25,456 nt of DNA from Oehlia diaphana (lineage: Eukaryota > Glomeromycota > Glomeromycetes > Glomerales > Glomeraceae): assembly GCA_003833135.1 (NCBI GenBank), contig QZLH01000537.1:10858-36313 (forward strand). The letters run 5' to 3'. Of the stretch, positions 18,720-25,456 are shown piece by piece; position 1 is the stretch's first letter, and each line of letters starts with the position of its first letter. The notes under the pieces are model-generated. The model made no database searches. It had not been told where the DNA came from and was given only the letters and a program-made list of their open reading frames with translations. The translations under genes and the position numbers were made by a program.

Positions 18720-18935
18720 AACATTTATCTTAGAAAATTTTTTCACGATGATACTGTATACACGCGTAACAACCATAACATTCATAGAAAAATTTCATGA
18801 ATTTTTTTACGCTCGTAACATTTTATCTTGGAAAATTTTCATAAAATTTTTGTTTATAATATACAGTATACATTAATATGCGTGTAACATTTTTATTTTA
18901 TGATTCATCATACACTAATATGCGTGTAACATTTA
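18720..18935. repeat. Degenerate repeats with CGTAACATT words
   Basis: Recurring pieces include CGCGTAACAACC, CTCGTAACATTTTATCTTGG and two near-identical copies of TAATATGCGTGTAACATTT (about 18873 and 18914), with ATACTGTATAC or ATACAGTATAC and GAAAAWTTTC words between. Spacing is irregular. No coding frame. The rest of 18936-19536 is AT-rich with nothing recognised. Confidence 0.45.
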
Positions 18936-19536
18936 TAGAAATTTTTCAAGATTTTTAAATTAATTTTTTATTAAAGCAATATTTCACAACGAGATACGAA
19001 GTATGAGCATTTTTCTTGGAATATTTTATGACAAAAAATTAAAATATTTGTCAACTTAGTAAGAAATTATCTATTATATTATTATTTATTCTCTCCTTAC
19101 AAAATTTACAAAATAACCTTGTATTAAAGGCCAATTAATGCTAAAATTATACCATGAAAATCTACAAAAAGCATGTACATGTTAGTAAAATCACAAACTT
19201 TAGTTGAAAGAAGTTTCAAAACAATACATAATAATTTAATCCAAAACTCAAAGAAATCAGAATAAACTTACCTATTGCAAGTGTTAAAGCATAATTATTA
19301 GAGAAAGAACACTTTGTACTGTATTTATTAAATTTAAAAATTTTAATAAAAAAGATTTTTTTATTGTTCTAATATACACTATTATGAAAATAATGGTAAT
19401 AAAAATATTTATTATAAAAAAAGAAAAATAATTTGTGTAGAAAAAAATATAAAAGAAAAAAACCAAATGAAAGAGCAGTGTATGGTGGTAAATAAACAAA
19501 TGAGGCTGATAATGATCAGCTGTGCCACAAGGTTTG

Positions 19537-19600
19537 AGATAAGAGGTCTGGACCCCCCAGGTCTAGGATAAGAAGCCTAAACCCCCCGGTCTAGGTTAAG
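19537..19600 (+). repeat. GGTCTAGGATAAG repeat block, right (forward orientation)
   Basis: Units AAGAGGTCTGGACCCCCC, GGTCTAGGATAAGAAGCCTA then AACCCCCC, and GGTCTAGGTTAAG. They mirror the block at 18583-18657, so the two bracket about 1 kb as inverted repeats. This may mark the ends of a non-autonomous element or a dispersed satellite. Confidence 0.6.
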
Positions 19601-19789
19601 TTTTCTCTAAAATTAATTATAGAATGTCGATCATTTAGTGACGATCTGTCTATTTATTTTATTTTTTTTTTTTTTAAAAAAAAAAATCATCATATGATAG
19701 TAAAGTGATAAAAAAAATCGTGCCGGAAAATTGGTAAATTTACTAGAAATGGGTAAATTTACCATAAATAAAAATTTACTATATTCGGT

Positions 19790-19935
19790 AATGATGATCA
19801 GTATGATGTTTGGACAACATACATCATCCTACATTATACCCGACATCTAAACATCAACTTTCATATATCCAACATGATGTCCAGACATCAACCGGCATGA
19901 TGTCTTAAACATCATCATCATGATATCCAGACAGC
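19790..19935. repeat. ATGATGTC/GACATCAT word array
   Basis: Words such as ATGATGTTTGGACAACAT, CCCGACATCTAAACATCA and ATGATGTCCAGACATCA recur in both orientations. One perfect dyad (19875-19890) has 7-bp arms TGATGTC and GACATCA around CA. Similar in design to the arrays at 1-200 and 4560-4896. Confidence 0.5.
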
Positions 19936-20035
19936 AACATACCGGATTAATTATTAACGTGTATTAAAATATATTTAGTCTAATTTTTTGATGCCACATA
20001 CATAACGCATAGAGCTGACCCAAAAATTATTAAGA

Positions 20036-20953
20036 CATTTTTTCTTGAAATTATATATATATAAATGCCGAGTCTTTTTATATTCAAATTATTAAGAAAA
20101 AAAAGTTCAAAAAAAAAACATTTTTATTTTTTTTAATTTTTTATATTTTTTAAATTAAAAAGACGTCAGGTTCGACGTTTTTTTATTAAAAAAAACATCA
20201 GGTTCAACGTTTTTTTATTAAAAAAACTTTTTTTTTTATTTATTTCTTTTATTGGGTTTGATGTTTAATATTTTTTTTTTGTTTCTTTTAATAAAAAATG
20301 TCTGGTTTGACTTTTTTTAATTAAAAAAACTTTTTTTCATTTCTTTTAATGAAAAAAAACGTCAAGAAATGAAAAAACGTTAGGTTCGACAATTTCAATT
20401 AAAAAAAAAAAAAAACTTTTTTCATTTTTTTTTTTTAATGAAAAATGTCGAGTTCGACGATTTTAATTAAAAAAAAAAATGTTTTTTATTTTTTTTAATG
20501 AAAAAATGTCAAAAAACGTCGAACCGGACATTTTTTCATTAAAAAAACAAAAAAAATTTTATTAATTAAAATCATCAAACCCGACGTTTTTTTCATTAAA
20601 AGAAATAAAAAAAAGTTTTTTTTAATAAAAAACGTTGAACCCAACGTTTTTTTTTTTTCATTAAAAAAATAAACAAAAAAAATTTTATATAATTAAAATC
20701 ATCGAACCTGACTTTTTTTCATTAAAAGAAATAAAAAAAAAAGTTTTTTTTTAATAAAAAACGTTGAACCCAACGTTTTTTTTTTCATTAAAAAAAAAAA
20801 AAAAAAAAAAAATTTTTTTTTAAAAAAAAAAAATTAAAAAAAATTTTTTTTTTTTTATAAAAAAAAAAAAAAAAAAAAAAAATGTATTTTTTTCTTAATA
20901 ATTTGAATATAAAAAGGTTCAGCATTTTATAAATAATTTTCAAGAAAAAAATG
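20036..20953. mobile_element. 0.9-kb fold-back element
   Basis: Outer arms of about 68 bases, 20036-20104 and 20887-20953 (inverted), share CATTTTTTCTTGAAA and TTTTTATATTCAAATTATTA followed by AGAAAAAAA. Inside, words such as GGTTCGACGTTTTTT point one way up to about 20500 and appear as CGTCGAACC or CGTTGAACCC afterwards, separated by poly-A/T and TTTTCATTAAAAG spacers. The orientation flips at the geometric centre, so the entire element is one imperfect palindrome. It encodes nothing. The left outer flank GACCCAAAAATTATTAAGAC resembles ends of Tc1/mariner-like elements, but that is only a resemblance. Confidence 0.65.
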
Positions 20954-20967
20954 CCAAAACACTTTCT

Positions 20968-21167
20968 TTAGGGAGATCGGCCCAAATTTACTATTTACGC
21001 ATTTCTTCAGGGCCGGCGCTATGTAATGCTGGTCGGCATTATACATAAATGGAAGTGATCTCCAGTGCTGCTGTACCCTACTGCAACACCTGCCGTGACC
21101 TGCCGTACCTGTTGCACCTGCCGTAAAGTGTAGCACACTATTGTCAAGTACGGCTCGTTATAAATAA
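20968..21167 (+). promoter_or_regulatory. GC-rich island and TATA-like box before the giant Sel1 gene
   Basis: A 160-bp GC-rich patch in AT-rich DNA carries three ACCTGCCGT words (21088-21096, 21098-21106, 21116-21124) and a CAGGGCCGGCGCT word near 21008. It ends with TATAAATAA at 21159-21167, 113 bases before the ATG at 21280. An 8-codon upstream ORF (21216-21242) lies in the presumed leader. The patch could be a promoter with repeated factor sites, or an inserted element fragment supplying it. Confidence 0.4.
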
Positions 21168-21279
21168 CTAATATGGCCTGAAAAAATTGGCTAAATTATT
21201 TCTTTTTAGTAAGTCATGCTCAACAGAATAATTGTCTATTAGATCTTTTTTCTTAAAAATAAATCCCTTAAATAACCAA

Positions 21280-24200
21280 ATGGAAACTAAATTTAGTAAA
21301 TCAAGTGTCTTGAATAAAAATACCAATAATGAAAATTCCAAAAATTGTTCATATTGCAATAAACATTTTACCAAAGAACAATGGTGTAATAAATGTGATA
21401 AAGCAATAACGTTTAATTTAGCCAATAATTATACAAATGGAGAGGAAACAGAAAAAAACTTAAAAAATGCCTTTTATTGGTATCAAAAAGCAGTGGAAAA
21501 TGATCATATTGAAGCAATGTTTAATTTAGCAATTTGCTATTATAATGGAAAGGGAACAGAAAAGAATTTAGAAAAAGCCTTCTATTGGTATCAAAAAGCA
21601 GCAGAAAATGATAATAAAGAAGCAATGAATAGTTTAGCCATATGCTATGAAAATGGAAAAGGAATAGAAAAGAATTTAAAAAAAGCATTTTGCTGGTATC
21701 AAAAAGCGGCAGAAAATGGTGCCAAAGAAGCAATGTTTAATCTATCCATATGTTATGAAAATGGAAAAGGAACAGAAAAGAATTTAGGAAAAGCATTTTG
21801 CTGGTATCAAAAAGCGGCAGAAAATGATGTTAAAGAAGCAATGTTTAATCTAGCCATATGTTATGAAAATGGAGAAGGAACAGAAGAGAATTTAGAAAAA
21901 GCCTTTTATTGGTATCAAAAAGCAGCAGAAAATGGTGTTAAAGAAGCAATGTTTAATCTAGCCATATGTTATGGAAATGGAAAAGGAATAGAAAAGAATT
22001 TAGGAAAAGCATTTTGCTGGTATCAAAAAGCAGCAGAAAATGATAATAAAGAAGCAATGAATAGTTTAGCCATATGTTACGAAAATGGAAAAGGAACAGA
22101 AAAGAATTTAGGAAAAGCATTTTGCTGGTACCAAAAAGCAGCAGAAAATGGTGTTAAAGAAGCAAAGTTTAATCTAGCTATATGTTATGAAAATGGAAAA
22201 GGAACAGAAAAGAATTTAGGAAAGGCCTTTCATTGGTATAAAAAAGCAGCAGCAGAAGATTATATTAAAGCAATATTCAATGTAGCTATATGTTATGAAA
22301 ATGGAAAAGGAACAGAAAAGAATTTAGGAAAAGCCTTTTATTGGTATAAAAAAGCAGCAGAAGAAGATTATATTAAAGCAATGTTTTATCTAGCTATATG
22401 TTATGGAAATGGAAAAGGAACAGAAAAGAATCTAGAAAAAGCCTTTCATTGGTATAAAAAAGCAGCAGAAAATGGTGTTAAAGAAGCAATGAATAGTTTA
22501 GCTATATGTTATGAAATTGGGAAAGGAACAGAAAAGAATTTTAAAAAAGCCTTTCATTGGTATAAAAAGGCAGCATTAAATGGTCATATTAAAGCAATGA
22601 ACAGTTTAGCTATATATTATGAGATTTGGGAAGGAAGAGAAAAGAATTTAAAAAAAGCCTTTTATTGGTATAAAAAAGCAGCAGAAAATGGTGTTAAAGA
22701 AGCAATGTTTAATCTATCCATATATTATGAAAATGGAAAAGTAACAGAAAAGAATTTAGGAAAAGCATTTTTCTGGTATCAAAAAGCAGCAGAAAATGGT
22801 GTTAAAGAAGCAATGTTTAATCTAGCTGTATATTATGAAAATGGAGAAGGAACAGAAAAAAATTTAGAAAAAGCCCTTTATTGGTATCAAAGAGCAGCAG
22901 AAAATGTTGATAAAGAAGCAATGAATAGTTTAGCCATATGTTATGAAAATGGAAAAGGAACAGAAAAGAATTTAGAAATAGCATTTTTCTGGTATCAAAT
23001 AGCAGCAGAAAATGATAATACTGAAGCAATGAATAGTTTAGCTATGTATTATGAAAATGGAAAAGGGACAGAAAAGAATTTAGAAAAAGCATTTTTCTGG
23101 TATCAAAAAGCATCAGAAAATGATGATAAAGAAGCAATGTTTAATCTAGCTATGTGTTATGAAAATGGAAAAGGAACAGAAAAGAATTTAGAAAAAGCAT
23201 TTTTCTGGTATCAAAAAGCAGCAGAAAATGATGATAAAGAAGCAATGTTTAATTTAGCTATATTTTATGAAAATGGAAAAGGAACAGAAAAGAATTTAGA
23301 AGAAGCATTTTATTGGTATAAAAAGGCAGCAGAAAATGGCCATATTAAAGCAATGAATAGTTTAGCACTATATTATGAAATAGGAGAAGGAACAGAAAAG
23401 AACTTAAAAACAGCCTTTTATTGGTACCAAAAAGCAGCAGAAAATGGTATTAAAGAAGCAATGTTCTATCTATCCATATATTATGAAAATGGAAAAGGAA
23501 CAGAAAATAATTTAGAAAAAGCATTTTGCTGGTACAAAAAAGCAGCAGAAAATGGTGTTAAAGAAGCAATGTTTAATTTAGCTGTATGTTATGAAAATGG
23601 AAAAGGAACAGAAAAGAATTTAGGAAATGCTCTTCATTGGTATAAAAAAGCTGCAGAAGAAGATTATATTAAAGCAATGTTTAATTTAGCTATATGTTAT
23701 GAATATGGAAAAGGAACAGAAAAGAATTTAGGAAAAGCCCTTTGTTGGTATAAAAAAGCTGCAGAAAAAGATTATACTAAAGCAATGTTTAATCTAGCCA
23801 TATGTTATGGAAATGGAAAAGGAACAGAAAAGAATTTAGAAAAAGCCTTTTATTGGTATAAAAAAGCAGCAGAAAATGATGATAAAGAAGCAATGTTTAA
23901 TCTATCCATATGTTATGAAAATGGAAAAGGAACAGAAAATAATTTAGAAAAAGCATTTTTCTGGTATCATAAAGCAGCAGAAAATGATGTTAAAGAAGCA
24001 ATGTTTAACCTAGCTATATGTTATGAAAATAAAAGAGGAACAGAAAAAAATTTAGAGAAAGCCTTTTATTGGTATAAAAAGGCAGCAGAAGAAGATTATA
24101 TTAAAGCAATGTTTAATCTAGCTATGTGTTATGGAAATGGAAAAGGAACAGAAAAGAATTTAGAAAAAGCCTTTCATTGGTACCAAAAAGCAGCAGAAAA

Positions 24201-25456
24201 TGCTGTTAAAGAAGCAATGAATAGTTTAGCATTCTGTTATGAAATTGGGGAAGGAACAAAAAAAAATTTTAAAAAAGCCTTTTATTGGTATAAAAAGGCA
24301 GCAGAAAATGGTCATATTAAAGCAATGAATAGTTTAGCTATATGTTATGAAATTGGAGAAGGAACAGAAAAGAATTTAAAAAAAGCCCTTCGTTGGTATA
24401 AAAAAGCAGCAGATAATGGTGTTAAAGAAGCAATGTTTAATCTAGCCATATGTTATGAAATTGGTGAAGGGACAGAAAAGAATCTAAGAAAAGCCCTTTA
24501 TTGGTATCAAAAAGCAGCAGAAAATGGTGATAAAGAAGCAATGAATAGTTTAGCCATATGTTATAAAAATAGAGAAGGGACAGAAAAGAATTTAAGGAAA
24601 GCATTTTACTGGTATCAAAAAGCGGCAGAAAATGGTGTTAAAGAAGCAATGTATAATCTAGCCATATGTTATGAAAATGGGAAAGGAACAGAGAAGAATT
24701 TAGAAGAAACCTTTTTTTGGTATCAAAAAGCAGCAGAAAATAGTGTTAAAGAAGCAATGTTCAAGCTAGCTATATGTTATGAAAATGGAAAAGGAATGGA
24801 AAAGAATTTAGAAAAAGCCTTTCATTGGTATCAAAAAGCAGCAGAAGAAGATTATATTGAAGCAATGTTTTATCTAGCTATGTGTTATGGAAATGGAAAA
24901 GGAATAGAAAAAAATTTAGATAAAACCTTTTATTGGTATAAAAAAGCAGCAGAAAATGGTAATAAAGAAGCAATGAATAGTTTAGGCATATGTTATAAAA
25001 ATGGAGAAGGGACAGAAAAGAATTTAGAAAAAGCTTTTCATTGGTATCAAAAAGCAACAGAAAATGGTCATAGTAGAGCAATGTTTAGCCTGGCCATATG
25101 TTATGAAATTGGAGAAGGAACAGAAAAGAATCTAGAAAAAGCCCTTCATTGGTATCAAAAAGCAGCAGAAAATGGTGTTAAAGAAGCAATGTATAATCTA
25201 GCCATATGTTATGGAAATGGAGAAGGAACAGAAAAAAATTTAGAAAAAGCCCTTCATTGGTATCAAAAAGCAGCAGAAGAAGATTATATTGAAGCAATGT
25301 ATACTTTAGCTATATGTTATGAACTTGGAGAAGGCACAGAAAGGAATTTAGAAAAAGTCTTTTATTGGTATCAAAAAGCAGCAGAAAAAGATCACATTGG
25401 AGCAATGTTTAATTTAGCTGTATGTTACAAAAATGGAGAGGGAACAGAAAAGAATT
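21280..25456 (+). CDS. Giant Sel1-repeat protein with Cys4 ribbon-like N-terminus (3' end outside window)
   Basis: The frame is open from ATG 21280 to the window edge, at least 1392 codons with no stop (each line of codons was read). A TAA 51 bases upstream and no earlier ATG fix the start. Residues 23-39 hold CSYC, nine residues, CNKC, a zinc-ribbon-like module. From residue 42 one degenerate and 36 complete 36-residue Sel1 repeats, then part of another, follow without any insertion or deletion. Consensus pieces are EAMFNLAICYENGKGTEKNL and EKAFYWYQKAAENG. Sel1 arrays form right-handed alpha solenoids that bind proteins, so this should be a very long scaffold, probably cytoplasmic; there is no signal peptide. 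In Rhizophagus kinases I remember, a similar Cys4 motif precedes a kinase domain; here it runs straight into Sel1 repeats. Units differ mainly in short swaps (NGVK, NDNK, EEDYI, NGHI before the next Ala-Met). Confidence 0.9.
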   Translation, partial: METKFSKSSVLNKNTNNENSKNCSYCNKHFTKEQWCNKCDKAITFNLANNYTNGEETEKNLKNAFYWYQKAVENDHIEAMFNLAICYYNGKGTEKNLEKAFYWYQKAAENDNKEAMNSLAICYENGKGIEKNLKKAFCWYQKAAENGAKEAMFNLSICYENGKGTEKNLGKAFCWYQKAAENDVKEAMFNLAICYENGEGTEENLEKAFYWYQKAAENGVKEAMFNLAICYGNGKGIEKNLGKAFCWYQKAAENDNKEAMNSLAICYENGKGTEKNLGKAFCWYQKAAENGVKEAKFNLAICYENGKGTEKNLGKAFHWYKKAAAEDYIKAIFNVAICYENGKGTEKNLGKAFYWYKKAAEEDYIKAMFYLAICYGNGKGTEKNLEKAFHWYKKAAENGVKEAMNSLAICYEIGKGTEKNFKKAFHWYKKAALNGHIKAMNSLAIYYEIWEGREKNLKKAFYWYKKAAENGVKEAMFNLSIYYENGKVTEKNLGKAFFWYQKAAENGVKEAMFNLAVYYENGEGTEKNLEKALYWYQRAAENVDKEAMNSLAICYENGKGTEKNLEIAFFWYQIAAENDNTEAMNSLAMYYENGKGTEKNLEKAFFWYQKASENDDKEAMFNLAMCYENGKGTEKNLEKAFFWYQKAAENDDKEAMFNLAIFYENGKGTEKNLEEAFYWYKKAAENGHIKAMNSLALYYEIGEGTEKNLKTAFYWYQKAAENGIKEAMFYLSIYYENGKGTENNLEKAFCWYKKAAENGVKEAMFNLAVCYENGKGTEKNLGNALHWYKKAAEEDYIKAMFNLAICYEYGKGTEKNLGKALCWYKKAAEKDYTKAMFNLAICYGNGKGTEKNLEKAFYWYKKAAENDDKEAMFNLSICYENGKGTENNLEKAFFWYHKAAENDVKEAMFNLAICYENKRGTEKNLEKAFYWYKKAAEEDYIKAMFNLAMCYGNGKGTEKNLEKAFHWYQKAAENAVKEAMNSLAFCYEIGEGTKKNFKKAFYWYKKAAENGHIKAMNSLAICYEIGEGTEKNLKKALRWYKKAADNGVKEAMFNLAICYEIGEGTEKNLRKALYWYQKAAENGDKEAMNSLAICYKNREGTEKNLRKAFYWYQKAAENGVKEAMYNLAICYENGKGTEKNLEETFFWYQKAAENSVKEAMFKLAICYENGKGMEKNLEKAFHWYQKAAEEDYIEAMFYLAMCYGNGKGIEKNLDKTFYWYKKAAENGNKEAMNSLGICYKNGEGTEKNLEKAFHWYQKATENGHSRAMFSLAICYEIGEGTEKNLEKALHWYQKAAENGVKEAMYNLAICYGNGEGTEKNLEKALHWYQKAAEEDYIEAMYTLAICYELGEGTERNLEKVFYWYQKAAEKDHIGAMFNLAVCYKNGEGTEKN

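Noticed and set aside
20927..21136. 69-codon minus frame across the GC-rich island
   Set aside because: It runs from the island into the fold-back arm and has no protein-like features.
21168..21425. Minus-strand 85-codon frame overlapping the start of the giant Sel1 gene
   Set aside because: Antisense to the Cys module and first repeat; no recognisable product.
21521..25081. Minus-strand frames inside the giant Sel1 gene with LLLFDTNKxLFLNSFLF repeats
   Set aside because: They are antisense shadows of the Sel1 units and recur with the 108-bp period.
1..25456. CRISPR array or bacterial-type operon
   Set aside because: No evenly spaced identical repeats with unique spacers were seen; introns and gene style are eukaryotic.

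Overview
The window looks like nuclear DNA of an arbuscular mycorrhizal fungus of the Rhizophagus (Glomeromycotina) type. The basis is very AT-rich DNA, sparse genes with short GT-AG introns, several Sel1-repeat genes of a style I associate with Rhizophagus irregularis kinase/Sel1 families, and many decayed gene fragments and satellites. The species is inferred, not proven.

Left part (1-8570). A TGGACA-word array (1-200) and a decayed FAR1-like transposase fragment precede three minus-strand Sel1-repeat paralogues (2334-3092, 5669-6454, 7967-8494). The third paralogue has lost two repeats and its C-terminal tail. A short TA-flanked inverted-repeat element, probably a MITE, ends 3 bases from the stop codon of the first. 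Between the first two lies an array of GATATC/AATATC words.

Middle (8571-18400). This is mostly non-coding DNA with gene relics: Sel1-like, two F-box/LRR-like, a coiled-coil family, and others I cannot name. One clearly intact gene stands out: a three-exon NYN-domain (PIN-like nuclease fold) gene at 11560-12643 on the minus strand, 299 aa, reconstructed here from its splice sites. A 20-bp CT-rich minisatellite (13 units) lies between inverted-repeat arms at 14554-15749. An 80-codon orphan ORF follows.

Right part (18400-25456). Several repeat systems occur, including GGTCTAGGATAAG blocks in opposite orientation about 1 kb apart and a 0.9-kb fold-back element (20036-20953) whose internal words switch orientation at its centre. 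After a GC-rich island and a TATA-like box comes a plus-strand gene that starts at 21280 and is still open at the window end. It has at least 1392 codons: a Cys4 ribbon-like N-terminus, then one degenerate and 36 complete 36-residue Sel1 repeats and part of another, with no length variation.

No operon logic applies. The genes are linked mainly by ancestry: the Sel1 genes resemble parts of a larger Cys-ribbon/kinase/Sel1 architecture without the kinase. The palindrome TCACGTGA recurs seven times in non-coding DNA.
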